The position numbers and the translations under genes were made by a program. From the NCBI GenBank assembly GCA_945881965.1, contig CAMCVS010000002.1, positions 62,001 to 126,000 on the forward strand: DNA of 64,000 nucleotides. Direction: 5' to 3'. Numbering within the stretch: the stretch's first letter is position 1; every line of letters begins with the position of its first letter. Shown piece after piece: positions 34,868 through 43,664 of the stretch. Source of the stretch: Paracoccus haematequi. GTDB lineage: Bacteria; Pseudomonadota; Alphaproteobacteria; Rhodobacterales; Rhodobacteraceae. The notes below the pieces were generated by a model. It saw only the letters and a program-made list of their open reading frames with translations, made no database searches and was not told the DNA's origin.

Positions 34868-35854
34868 ATGCCCGAAACGCTGCTTTACGCGATCGAAGTG
34901 ATGACCAACGGGCTGATGGCCGGGGTGCTGTATGCGCTGGTGGCACTTGGTTTCGTGCTGATTTACAAGGCGTCAGGCATTTTCAACTATGCCCAAGGCG
35001 TGATGGCGCTGTTTTCGGCGCTGACGCTGGTGGGGATCATGGATGGGCAAGTGCCATTCGCGCATCTGATCAACGCGGTGTTCGGCACGGATCTGCATCA
35101 TTTCGGCTGGACCCTGCCCGCACTGTTGTCGATCATCCTGACCATGGGGGTGATGGTGCTGCTGGCTTGGGCGGTGCAGCGGTTCATCTTTCGCCATCTG
35201 GTCAATCAGGAACCGATCATCCTGTTCATGGCGACCATTGGGCTTGCTTATTTCATGGAGGGCTTCGGCGACATGATGTGGGGGTCCGACATCAAGAAGC
35301 TGGACGTGGGCCTGCCGCAGGGCATGAATAGCTGGATTGATGAAACGACGTTCAACGCCTTGGGCTATGGGTTCTTCATCGACAATCTGGATATCGTGGC
35401 AGCGGTGGTGGCGACGGTTCTGGTCGGTGTTCTGGTGGCGTTCAGCCAATACACCAAACAGGGCCGCGCCATGCGCGCCGTGGCGGACGACCATCAGGCG
35501 GCGCTGTCGGTCGGCATCTCGCTGAATTTCATCTGGATCATGGTGTGGTCGGTGGCCGGATTTGTCGCGCTGGTCGCGGGCGTGATGTGGGGTGCGAAAT
35601 CGGGCGTGCAGTTTTCGCTGTCGCTGATCGCGCTGAAGGCGCTGCCGGTGTTGATGCTGGGCGGCTTCACCTCGATCCCCGGTGCCATCGTGGGCGGGCT
35701 GATCATCGGTGTGGGCGAAAAGCTGTTCGAGTTCTTTGTTGGACCGATGATCGGCGGGGCGACGGAGAACTGGTTCGCCTATGTGCTGGCGCTTATTTTC
35801 CTCGTGTTCCGGCCGCAGGGCCTGTTCGGCGAAAAGATCATCGAGAGGGTGTGA
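34868..35854 (+). CDS. Liv-type ABC transporter permease (LivH-like)
   Basis: A 328-residue inner-membrane permease of the branched-chain amino-acid type with about eight helices. The family motifs ALVALGFVLIYKASGIFNYAQG at the start and GRAMRAVADDHQAALSVGIS (the loop that contacts the ATPase) are present. A good Shine-Dalgarno (AGGGAGGA) precedes the ATG. One base separates its stop from the small membrane gene that follows. Confidence 0.94.
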   Translation: MPETLLYAIEVMTNGLMAGVLYALVALGFVLIYKASGIFNYAQGVMALFSALTLVGIMDGQVPFAHLINAVFGTDLHHFGWTLPALLSIILTMGVMVLLAWAVQRFIFRHLVNQEPIILFMATIGLAYFMEGFGDMMWGSDIKKLDVGLPQGMNSWIDETTFNALGYGFFIDNLDIVAAVVATVLVGVLVAFSQYTKQGRAMRAVADDHQAALSVGISLNFIWIMVWSVAGFVALVAGVMWGAKSGVQFSLSLIALKALPVLMLGGFTSIPGAIVGGLIIGVGEKLFEFFVGPMIGGATENWFAYVLALIFLVFRPQGLFGEKIIERV

Positions 35855-35855
35855 G

Positions 35856-36110
35856 ATGCAGAAAACCATCGCAATCTTGAACGTGATTGCCTGGGGCGGG
35901 TTCTGGGCCTTTGGATATCTGGCGCTGACCACGGACCCGTCCGAAGCGCACCGCATGATGATCGCGCTGGTGCTGGCCACGCTGGGCGGCGCTGTCGGCC
36001 TTTGGGCCTGGTTCAAGCTGGTACGCCATGCCGAGACTACGGGCCTGACGCAAAAGCCGAAATTCGCCGTGCCGGAACACCTGCGCACGATGCCTGAAGG
36101 GGAAAACTGA
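35856..36110 (+). CDS. Small two-helix membrane protein within the Liv operon
   Basis: An 84-residue protein with two transmembrane helices (about 5-25 and 35-55) and a short polar C-terminus (KPKFAVPEHLRTMPEGEN). It begins one base after the LivH-like stop and overlaps the LivM-like start by one base, so it is certainly made with the permeases. I do not recognise a family. It could be an accessory subunit of the importer. Confidence 0.8.
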   Translation: MQKTIAILNVIAWGGFWAFGYLALTTDPSEAHRMMIALVLATLGGAVGLWAWFKLVRHAETTGLTQKPKFAVPEHLRTMPEGEN

Positions 36111-37186
36111 TGCTTTACCGCGAGGCTGGCGATTTCAAGACGAGCTATGTGGCGGATGGGCAGACATTCCCGATCTGGTTCGACCGCATGCGGTATTATG
36201 CCGTGCTGGCGATTGCGTTCGGGGTGATCCCGTTCTTCGTCAATGACTACTACGCCAATGCGGTGCTGCTGCCGTTCCTGATCTATTCGATCGCGGCCAT
36301 CGGATTGAACATTCTGGTCGGCTATTGCGGGCAGGTGTCGCTTGGCACCGGCGCGTTCATGGCGGTGGGGGCCTATGCGGTCTACAAGCTGATGACGGCG
36401 TTTCCCGAGGTGAACCTGTTCTTTCACGTGCTGCTGGCGGGTGGGATCACGGCCTTTGTGGGGGTGATGTTCGGTCTGCCATCGCTGCGGATCAAGGGGT
36501 TTTACCTTGCGGTGGCGACGCTGGCGGCGCAGTTCTTTCTGGTCTGGTTGTTCAACCGCGTGCCGTGGTTCTACAACTATTCCGCCTCGGGGCAGATTTC
36601 CGCGCCGGACCGCACCGTGTTCGGTATGCTGGTGTCGGGACCGAATGCCGAGGCTTGGGCGAAATACATGTTCTGCCTGGTGTTCACGGTGGGCGTGGCG
36701 TTTCTGGCGCGCAACCTGACGCGCGGGATGCAAGGGCGGCAATGGATGGCGATCCGCGACATGGATATCGCGGCGGAAATCATCGGTGTGAACCCGTTGC
36801 GGGCAAAGCTGATGGCCTTTGCGGTGTCGTCGTTTTTCATCGGCATCGCGGGGGCGCTGTTTTTCGCGGTCTATCTGGGCGCGGTCGAGGTCGGCGAGGT
36901 GTTCGGCATCAACAAATCCTTCCTTGTGCTGTTCATGATCATCATCGGCGGTCTGGGGTCGATCTTTGGTTCTTTCGCGGGAGCGGCGTTTCTGGTGCTG
37001 CTGCCGGTGTTGCTGAAGAACGTGCTTGTGGGGGGGCTGGGATGGCCCACCGATCTGGCGGCGCATGTGGAATTCATGATCGTCGGCCTGTTGATCATCG
37101 TGTTCCTGATCGCCGAGCCGCATGGTCTGGCGCAGTTGTGGCGCGTGGCCAAGGAAAAACTGCGGCTCTGGCCGTTCCCGCATTGA
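36110..37186 (+). CDS. Liv-type ABC transporter permease (LivM-like)
   Basis: A 358-residue permease with about nine helices. Landmarks are IYSIAAIGLNILVGYCGQVSLGTGAFMAVGAY and the ATPase-contact loop RQWMAIRDMDIAAEIIGVNPLRAKL, both typical of LivM. The N-terminus carries about 25 extra polar residues. A family-1 palindromic repeat follows directly after the stop, before the binding-protein gene. Confidence 0.94.
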   Translation: MLYREAGDFKTSYVADGQTFPIWFDRMRYYAVLAIAFGVIPFFVNDYYANAVLLPFLIYSIAAIGLNILVGYCGQVSLGTGAFMAVGAYAVYKLMTAFPEVNLFFHVLLAGGITAFVGVMFGLPSLRIKGFYLAVATLAAQFFLVWLFNRVPWFYNYSASGQISAPDRTVFGMLVSGPNAEAWAKYMFCLVFTVGVAFLARNLTRGMQGRQWMAIRDMDIAAEIIGVNPLRAKLMAFAVSSFFIGIAGALFFAVYLGAVEVGEVFGINKSFLVLFMIIIGGLGSIFGSFAGAAFLVLLPVLLKNVLVGGLGWPTDLAAHVEFMIVGLLIIVFLIAEPHGLAQLWRVAKEKLRLWPFPH

Positions 37187-37191
37187 ATCAG

Positions 37192-37217
37192 GGGCGGGTG
37201 AAATCACCCGCCCTACG
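37192..37217. repeat. Palindromic intergenic repeat, family 1
   Basis: GGGCGGGTGA and TCACCCGCCC form the arms with two bases between them, with TACG after the right arm. It lies between the LivM-like permease and the binding-protein gene and could act as a partial terminator or an RNA-stabilising hairpin. Confidence 0.75.
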
Positions 37218-37307
37218 ACATACCCGCACCCGGAGGAGGGCGCGGGGACTGACCGGGGAAGCACCCCGGCGACCCGACATCGGACCAACCATGGGAGGAA
37301 TACCCCG

Positions 37308-38591
37308 ATGAAACTGAAACTGATCTCGGCCGTTGTGGCGGCCATTGTCGCTGGCGCACCGGCGATGGCAGACCTGACCTTTTCCGCACTCAGCTATCGC
37401 ACCGGGCCCTATGCCGCCAACGGCATCCCCTTTGCCGATGGCTATGCCGACTATTTCACCCTGCTGAATGAACGCGATGGCGGCATCGGCGGCGAAAAGA
37501 TCAACCTGATCGAATGTGAAACCGCCTATAACACCGAAAAGGGCGTGGAATGCTATGAGTCCACCAAGGGCTCGGGCGCGCTGGTGTATCAGCCGCTGTC
37601 CACCGGCATCACCTATCAGCTGATCCCCAAGGCCACCGCCGACGGCATCCCGGTGCATTCGATGGGCTATGGCCGCACCTCGGCCAAGAATGGCGAAGTG
37701 TTCAGCCATATCTTCAACTATCCCGCCAACTATTGGGATGGCGCGTCGGTCGCGATCAAGCATCTGCTGGATGTGAATGGCGGCGACCTGAAGGGCAAGA
37801 AGATCGCGCTGGTCTATCACAACTCGGCCTATGGCAAGGAACCGATCCGCACGCTGGAAGAGCTGGCGAAAAAGCATGGCTATGAACTGACGCTGCTTCC
37901 CGTGGATCACCCCGGCCAGGAACAGAAATCGCAGTGGCTGCAGATCCGCCGCGACAAGCCCGACCATGTGCTGATGTGGGGCTGGGGCGTGATGAACCAG
38001 GTCGCCATTCAGGAAGCCGTCAACATCCGCTATCCGATGGAAAACTTCATCGGCATCTGGTGGTCGGGGTCGGAAAACGACGTGCTGCCTGCGGGCGACG
38101 GCGCGAATGGCTATAAATCGCTGACGTTCCACAACACCGGATCGGATTTCCCGTTGTTCGCCGACATCGAGAAATACGTGAAGGGCGCAGGCAAGGCCGC
38201 CGGTGCGGGCGACCAGATCGGCACCGCTCTGTATAACCGTGGGCTTTATGCCGCGATGCTGGCGGCTGAGGCTGCCAAGACCGCGCAGGAGATCCACAAG
38301 ACCGCCGCCATCACCCCCGCGATGATGCGCGACGGCATGGAAAACCTTGACATCACCGAGGCCAAGATGACCGCGCTGGGTCTGCCGGGCTTTGGTCCGT
38401 CGTTCAAGGTGTCGTGCCAGAACCACGGCGGCGACGGTCTGACGGCCGTGCTGCAATGGGATGCGGCGGGCAAGAAGTGGAACAAGATTACCGACTTCAT
38501 CGCGCCCGACAATGACGTGCTGAACCCATTGGTGGCCGAAGATGCCGCTGCATATGCCAAAGAGGCCGGGATCACCCCCGCCTGCAAGTAA
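37308..38591 (+). CDS. Liv-type ABC transporter substrate-binding protein
   Basis: A 427-residue periplasmic binding protein (type 1, Leu/Ile/Val-like) with a signal peptide MKLKLISAVVAAIVAGAPAMA. The first lobe opens with LTFSALSYRTGPYAANGIPFADGYADYFTLLNERDGGIGGE, and later KKIALVYHNSAYGKEP marks the hinge region. Shine-Dalgarno GGGAGGA precedes the ATG at 37308. The sequence is not that of a classical LivK; the two flanking ligases suggest an aromatic or fatty carboxylate as ligand. Confidence 0.92.
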   Translation: MKLKLISAVVAAIVAGAPAMADLTFSALSYRTGPYAANGIPFADGYADYFTLLNERDGGIGGEKINLIECETAYNTEKGVECYESTKGSGALVYQPLSTGITYQLIPKATADGIPVHSMGYGRTSAKNGEVFSHIFNYPANYWDGASVAIKHLLDVNGGDLKGKKIALVYHNSAYGKEPIRTLEELAKKHGYELTLLPVDHPGQEQKSQWLQIRRDKPDHVLMWGWGVMNQVAIQEAVNIRYPMENFIGIWWSGSENDVLPAGDGANGYKSLTFHNTGSDFPLFADIEKYVKGAGKAAGAGDQIGTALYNRGLYAAMLAAEAAKTAQEIHKTAAITPAMMRDGMENLDITEAKMTALGLPGFGPSFKVSCQNHGGDGLTAVLQWDAAGKKWNKITDFIAPDNDVLNPLVAEDAAAYAKEAGITPACK

Positions 38592-38648
38592 CACGACCGC
38601 GGGCCGCCTGTCGCGGGCGGCCCGCATCCTGACAAGAGGGTGCGAACG

Positions 38649-39476
38649 ATGCTGGATGCCGGTCCGACGACGCAAGAGACCTTGCTGGAAGTCAACAATA
38701 TCGAGGTGATCTATAATCACGTCATCCTCGTGCTGAAAGGCGTCAGCCTGAAGGTGCCAAAGGGCGGCATCACCGCCTTGCTGGGCGGCAACGGCGCGGG
38801 CAAATCCACCACGCTGAAGGCGATCTCTGGCCTGTTGGCGTCGGAACGCGGGCATATCACCAAGGGCACGATCACCTATCGCGGGGGTTCCATCGCGGCG
38901 ATGAACCCTGCCGATCTGGTGCAGCGCGGCGTTATCCAGGTGATGGAAGGGCGGCATTGTTTCGAACACCTGACGGTCGAGGAAAACTTGATGACCGGGT
39001 CTTACACCCGGCGCGACGGGCGCGCGGCGGTCGAGGCCGACCTTGAGATGGTGTATACCTATTTCCCGCGCCTGAAAGAGCGGCGCAAAAGTCAGGCGGG
39101 CTATACCTCGGGCGGCGAGCAGCAGATGGTGGCGATTGGCCGCGCGATCATGTCGCGCCCGGAAACCATCCTGCTGGATGAACCATCCATGGGGCTGGCC
39201 CCGCAGCTGGTCGAAGAGATTTTCAACATCGTCAAGACGTTGAACGAGAAAGAGGGCGCAACCTTTCTGCTGGCGGAACAGAATACCAACGTCGCGCTGC
39301 GGTTCGCGCATTACGGCTATATCCTGGAATCGGGCCGTGTGGTGATGGACGGGCCTGCAAAGGATTTGCGGGAAAACCCGGACGTCAAAGAATTCTACCT
39401 TGGCATGTCGGACGAGGGGCGCAAATCCTTCCGCGACGTGCGCAGCTATCGCCGCCGCAAACGCTGGCTGAGCTAA
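38649..39476 (+). CDS. Liv-type ABC transporter ATP-binding protein (LivF-like)
   Basis: A 275-residue ABC ATPase: Walker A GGNGAGKST, signature SGGEQQMVAIGRA, Walker B ILLDEPSMGL. It is the second ATPase of the importer. It has a longer N-terminus and a basic tail (SYRRRKRWLS) compared with standard LivF. The ATG at 38649 is preferred to a GTG three codons upstream. Confidence 0.93.
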   Translation: MLDAGPTTQETLLEVNNIEVIYNHVILVLKGVSLKVPKGGITALLGGNGAGKSTTLKAISGLLASERGHITKGTITYRGGSIAAMNPADLVQRGVIQVMEGRHCFEHLTVEENLMTGSYTRRDGRAAVEADLEMVYTYFPRLKERRKSQAGYTSGGEQQMVAIGRAIMSRPETILLDEPSMGLAPQLVEEIFNIVKTLNEKEGATFLLAEQNTNVALRFAHYGYILESGRVVMDGPAKDLRENPDVKEFYLGMSDEGRKSFRDVRSYRRRKRWLS

Positions 39477-39492
39477 CCCGAAAGGCTGTCTG

Positions 39493-40710
39493 ATGACCTT
39501 TTTCGACGCTTTGGAAACCCGCAGCGACGCGGACCGTGCCGCGTGGCTGGCCCGCGAATTGCCCGCTCAGATTGCCCGCGCGCAAGGCTTGCCGGGCTAT
39601 GCCGGGCGGTTGGACGGGGTGGATGCCGCGCGCATCACCCGCATTAGCGATCTGGCCGCGCTGCCGGTTTTGCGGAAATCCGATCTGGGTGCGGCGCAAA
39701 AGGCGTCAGCGCCTTTCGGCGGGCTGACGACGCGCGCGGCGCATGGTTTCGCGCATGTGTTCCAGTCGCCGGGACCGATCTATGAACCCGGCAACGTGGA
39801 CGCCGACTGGTGGCGGATGGGACGTTTCCTGCACGCAGCCGGTGTAGGGCGCGGCGATATCGTGCAGAACTGTTTCGGATATCACCTGACGCCTGCGGGG
39901 ATGATCTTTGAATCCGGCGCGCGGGCGGTAGGTGCCGCCGTGCTACCCGCGGGCACCGGCCAGACCGAGCTACAGGTGACCGCGGCCCATGACATCGGCT
40001 GCACCGCCTATGCCGGCACGCCCGACTATCTGAAGGTGATCCTTGATAAAGCCGACGAGATGGGCGTGACCTTGCGCTTTACCAAGGCCGTGGTGGGGGG
40101 CGGCGCGCTGTTCCCGTCGCTGCGCGCGCATTACGCCGACCGCGGCATCGCCTGCCTGCAATGCTATGCCACGGCGGACTTGGGCAATATCGCCTACGAA
40201 TCCCCTGCGATGGAGGGGATGATCGTGGACGAGCATGTGATCGTGGAAATTGTCACCCCCGGCACCGGCGACCCCGTGGCCCCCGGTCAGGTGGGCGAAG
40301 TCATTGTGACCACGCTGAACCCCGATTACCCGTTGATCCGCTTCGCCACCGGCGATCTGTCGGCGGTGTTGCCGGGGGCGTCGCCCTGTGGCCGCACCAA
40401 CCTGCGCATCAAGGGCTGGATGGGCCGCGCCGACCAGACCACCAAGATCAAGGGCATGTTCGTGCGGCCCGAACAGGTGGCGCAATTGGTTGCCCGCCAC
40501 CCCGAAATCACCCGCGCCCGCGTCGTTGCAGGCCGTGACGGCGAGATGGACACGATGACAGTGCGGATCGAAGCCACGGGCGGCGATGCAGCCGCCTATG
40601 CCGCCAGCGTCGTCGATGTGCTGAAGATGAAGGGCGCGGTTGACATCGTCGCCCCCGGCAGCCTGCCCAATGACGGCAAGGTGATCGAAGATACCCGGAC
40701 CTACGGCTAA
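39493..40710 (+). CDS. Phenylacetate-CoA ligase-like adenylate-forming enzyme
   Basis: A 405-residue protein of the PaaK-like ligase family. Typical parts are ARITRISDLAALPVLRKSDL, CFGYHLTPAGMIFESGARAVGAAVLPAGTGQTE, YATADLGNIAYES and the C-terminal GRADQTTKIKGMFVRPEQV. It should make an aryl- or acyl-CoA with ATP. It closes the operon that began with another ligase, so two acid-activating enzymes bracket the importer. The substrate could be phenylacetate or another aromatic acid; no paa ring-oxygenase genes are in the window. Confidence 0.88.
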   Translation: MTFFDALETRSDADRAAWLARELPAQIARAQGLPGYAGRLDGVDAARITRISDLAALPVLRKSDLGAAQKASAPFGGLTTRAAHGFAHVFQSPGPIYEPGNVDADWWRMGRFLHAAGVGRGDIVQNCFGYHLTPAGMIFESGARAVGAAVLPAGTGQTELQVTAAHDIGCTAYAGTPDYLKVILDKADEMGVTLRFTKAVVGGGALFPSLRAHYADRGIACLQCYATADLGNIAYESPAMEGMIVDEHVIVEIVTPGTGDPVAPGQVGEVIVTTLNPDYPLIRFATGDLSAVLPGASPCGRTNLRIKGWMGRADQTTKIKGMFVRPEQVAQLVARHPEITRARVVAGRDGEMDTMTVRIEATGGDAAAYAASVVDVLKMKGAVDIVAPGSLPNDGKVIEDTRTYG

Positions 40711-41507
40711 GCCCCTAACAGACGCGCCAGCATGTCGGACGCAGGTTCGGTCAAAGGGTCGATGACGTCGAAATGGTGCCGATCCGGCGCGATGATCTGC
40801 GGCACGGACCACGCGTCCGCCAGCCAACGGGTCTGGTCCAGAAACGCGGGCCGCTCTGCGCCGCCAACCCAGAGCGTGACAGGCACGGGCAGGCGCGCGG
40901 GCCTCAAAAGCGGGCTTTCGGCCTCTGCCTCGGCGTCCGTCAGGCGGAAATCGGCGTTCATCGCGGTGTGCATCAATGGGCGCAGGTCGGACAGCAGGGA
41001 AATCGGCATGACATGGCGCAACCGCGCCGCCACAGGATCGGGCAACAGCCCCGGTTCCAGCATCCGCGCCACCAGATGCCCGCCTGCGGAATGACCTGCT
41101 AGCACGACCGGCCCCGCCACCATCGCGCTGGCCGCCGTGATGGCCGCCGCGATCTGCCGCGTGATGTCCGCGATGTGCACCTCTGGGCACAGGTCATACC
41201 CCGGCATCGCCACCGCCCAGCCCTGCGCCACAGCGCCGCCCGCCAGATGCGAAAACATGGACGGATCAAAGGCCCGCCAATAGCCGCCATGCACGATCAC
41301 GCAGAGGCCCTTGGGCGAAGGGCCGGGCAGATACAGATCGAACCGCTGCCGCGCGCTGTCGCCATAGCTGACGCCCAGATCGGCCAGCCCCTGTTCCAGC
41401 ATCCCTTCGCGGAACCCCGCCGCTTGCGCGGCCCAACGGGCCGGGTATTCGGGCCCACCCGGAATGAAAGCGGCATTGGCATAGGCGTCGTCAAGGTTGA
41501 CTGTCAT
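40707..41507 (-). CDS. Alpha/beta hydrolase, esterase/kynurenine-formamidase-like
   Basis: A 266-residue alpha/beta hydrolase. The oxyanion motif HGGYW (73-77), nucleophile GHSAGG (S140) and late histidine (H244 or H245 in DRHHFD) are present. HGGYW is the form found in arylformamidase/kynurenine formamidase relatives. No other kyn gene is adjacent, so the substrate stays open. Its stop overlaps the end of the PaaK-like gene by four bases in convergent orientation. Confidence 0.85.
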   Translation of the reverse strand: MTVNLDDAYANAAFIPGGPEYPARWAAQAAGFREGMLEQGLADLGVSYGDSARQRFDLYLPGPSPKGLCVIVHGGYWRAFDPSMFSHLAGGAVAQGWAVAMPGYDLCPEVHIADITRQIAAAITAASAMVAGPVVLAGHSAGGHLVARMLEPGLLPDPVAARLRHVMPISLLSDLRPLMHTAMNADFRLTDAEAEAESPLLRPARLPVPVTLWVGGAERPAFLDQTRWLADAWSVPQIIAPDRHHFDVIDPLTEPASDMLARLLGA

Positions 41508-41602
41508 TTGATTAACACGTTAATTATTTGCGGGATGGAAGGCTGGACAAGACTGTGCCCCGGTGCTTTCCCTTGGCAAGACAAATTCCGTGGAGGATGA
41601 CC

Positions 41603-43075
41603 ATGCTGGATACCAAGACCGACCTGCAATCGCTGCTGAACGACCCCACGCTGCTGGCGACGCTGGCCTACGGCAACGGGCAATGGATCGCGGGCGAGCG
41701 GACGTTTCCGGTGACGAACCCGGCGCGGGGCGATGTGATCGCCGATGTCGCCGACATGTCGCGGGAACAGGTGGCGGGCGTGATCGACGCTGCCTATGCC
41801 GCACAAAAGGACTGGGCGAAATGGACCGGCAAGGAACGCGCCGCCGTCATGCGCCGCTGGTTCGACCTGATGATGGCCAATGCCGATGATCTGGCCACCA
41901 TCCTGACCGCCGAACAGGGCAAACCCCATGCCGAGGCGCGGGGCGAGATCGTCTATGGCGCATCCTTCATCGAGTTCTTTGCCGAAGAGGCCAAGCGCAT
42001 CTATGGCGAAACCATCCCCGGCCATCAGCGCGACAAGCGCATCATGGTGATCAAGCAGCCCATCGGGGTGGTGGCGTCGATCACGCCGTGGAATTTCCCC
42101 AACGCGATGATCACGCGCAAGGCCGCCCCCGCGCTGGCCGCTGGATGCAGCTTCGTCGGTCGCCCGGCAGCGGAAACCCCGCTGTCCGCGCTGGTGATGG
42201 GCGTCTTGGCGGAACGCGCGGGCATCCCGGCGGGTGTGTTCAATATCGTCACCTCGTCGCGGTCGTCCGAGATTGGCCGCGAATTCTGCGAGAACCCATT
42301 GGTGCGCAAGCTGACCTTTACCGGATCGACCGAGGTGGGGCGCATCCTGCTGCGGCAGGCCGCCGATCAGGTGATGAAATGTTCGATGGAATTGGGCGGC
42401 AATGCGCCCTTCATCGTGTTTGACGATGCCGATATCGACGCCGCCGTCGAAGGCGCGATCCTGTGCAAGTTCCGCAACAATGGCCAGACCTGCGTCTGCG
42501 CCAACCGGATCTATGTGCAAACGGGCGTCTATGACGCGTTTGCCGCCAAGCTGGCGGTGGCCGTGGGCAAGCTGAAGGTGGGCGATGGGCTGGTCCCCGG
42601 CACCACGCTGGGCCCGCTGATCAATGCCGATGCGATTGCCAAGGTGCAGGATCACGTCGCCGATGCGGTGGCCAAGGGCGGCACCGTGATCATGGGCGGT
42701 GCGCCGCATCAGGGGCCGGGCAATTTCCTGCCCCCCACCATCATCACCGGCGCGACCCGCGACATGGCCTTTGCGACCGAGGAAACATTCGGGCCGCTTG
42801 CCCCCTTGTTCCGGTTCGACACGGTGGACGAGGTGATCGCATTGGCCAATGACACGATCTTTGGTCTGGCGAGTTATTTCTATGCCAAGGATCTCAGCCG
42901 GGTCTACAAGGTCGCCGAGGCGCTGGAATACGGCATCGTGGGCGTGAACACCGGGCTGATTTCCACCGAGGTCGCGCCGTTTGGCGGGGTCAAGCAGTCG
43001 GGCCTTGGCCGCGAGGGCAGCCATCACGGGATCGAGGATTTCCTGGAGATGAAATACATCTGCCTGAGCGTTTGA
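41603..43075 (+). CDS. gabD: NAD(P)-dependent succinate-semialdehyde dehydrogenase
   Basis: A 490-residue aldehyde dehydrogenase of the GabD type that oxidises succinate semialdehyde to succinate. Catalytic residues are N164 (TPWNFP), E263 (MELGG) and C297 (NGQTCVCANR); the double-cysteine QTCVC matches GabD. The usual cofactor-binding lysine of the KPA motif is an arginine here (R187 in FVGRPAAETPLSAL). The ATG at 41603 follows GGAGG. It stands alone between the hydrolase gene and the transpeptidase gene, with no gabT nearby. Confidence 0.92.
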   Translation: MLDTKTDLQSLLNDPTLLATLAYGNGQWIAGERTFPVTNPARGDVIADVADMSREQVAGVIDAAYAAQKDWAKWTGKERAAVMRRWFDLMMANADDLATILTAEQGKPHAEARGEIVYGASFIEFFAEEAKRIYGETIPGHQRDKRIMVIKQPIGVVASITPWNFPNAMITRKAAPALAAGCSFVGRPAAETPLSALVMGVLAERAGIPAGVFNIVTSSRSSEIGREFCENPLVRKLTFTGSTEVGRILLRQAADQVMKCSMELGGNAPFIVFDDADIDAAVEGAILCKFRNNGQTCVCANRIYVQTGVYDAFAAKLAVAVGKLKVGDGLVPGTTLGPLINADAIAKVQDHVADAVAKGGTVIMGGAPHQGPGNFLPPTIITGATRDMAFATEETFGPLAPLFRFDTVDEVIALANDTIFGLASYFYAKDLSRVYKVAEALEYGIVGVNTGLISTEVAPFGGVKQSGLGREGSHHGIEDFLEMKYICLSV

Positions 43076-43087
43076 GCGGGCGGAGGA

Positions 43088-43132
43088 CCGGGGCGCTGCC
43101 CCGGACCCCGGGATAGTTTTGAACCAGAGAAG
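43088..43132 (+). repeat. GC-hairpin intergenic repeat, family 2
   Basis: CCGGGGC-GCT-GCCCCGG hairpin followed by ACCCCGGGATAGTTTT and a diverged tail. It follows gabD and is related to the copies at 16372-16419 and 54754-54811. It may also act as a terminator. Confidence 0.6.
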
Positions 43133-43220
43133 CCGAAGGGGTGGGGGATTCCCTACTAGGACCGATGGGCCACAGGGCGCAGGATGCGGTATAAGCATTT
43201 GCTGCGACCGGAGATTTGCC

Positions 43221-43661
43221 ATGCCGCGCCCGTTCAACCGCACCGTGTTCATCGTTCTGGGCCTGTTGTTCCTGGCCCTGCTGCCCGCGCTTTCCGTCGC
43301 GGCACCGCTGGTGGCGCGGGTCGATATTTCGACCCAGACCATGACCGTCTATCTGGACGGCAGTCCGGCCTATACCTGGCCCGTGTCCACCGCGCGCAAG
43401 GGCAAGGTGACGCCCACGGGCACATTCCGGGGGCAGTCGATGTCGCGCCACCACAAATCCAGCATCTACGACAATGCGCCGATGCCCTATGCGATCTTCT
43501 TTCGCGGCAATTACGCCATTCACGGCACCAATCAGATCGGCCGTTTGGGCCGCCCCGCCAGCGCGGGCTGTGTCCGGTTGCACCCGGAACATGCGGCGAT
43601 GCTGTTTGACCTGACGCGGCAGGTGGGGCCGCAGAACCTGCGCGTGGTGATCCAGCGCTAA
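43221..43661 (+). CDS. L,D-transpeptidase (YkuD domain)
   Basis: A 146-residue exported enzyme with a signal or anchor segment (residues 9-28) and a YkuD domain that uses L,D-transpeptidation to cross-link peptidoglycan or attach proteins to it. The catalytic motif HGTN (H101) and SAGCVRL (C117) is complete. The start at 43221 has GGAG eight bases upstream. Convergent with the PBP4-like gene, another wall enzyme, four bases away. Confidence 0.92.
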   Translation: MPRPFNRTVFIVLGLLFLALLPALSVAAPLVARVDISTQTMTVYLDGSPAYTWPVSTARKGKVTPTGTFRGQSMSRHHKSSIYDNAPMPYAIFFRGNYAIHGTNQIGRLGRPASAGCVRLHPEHAAMLFDLTRQVGPQNLRVVIQR

Positions 43662-43664
43662 GGG

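Noticed and set aside
34973-37345. 790-residue minus-strand frame opposite the Liv permeases
   Set aside because: Antisense shadow of the LivH-like, small membrane and LivM-like genes; low-complexity His/Arg/Gln composition.
37188-39311. 707-residue minus-strand frame opposite the binding protein and LivF-like genes
   Set aside because: Antisense shadow; the plus-strand genes have complete family motifs and ribosome sites.
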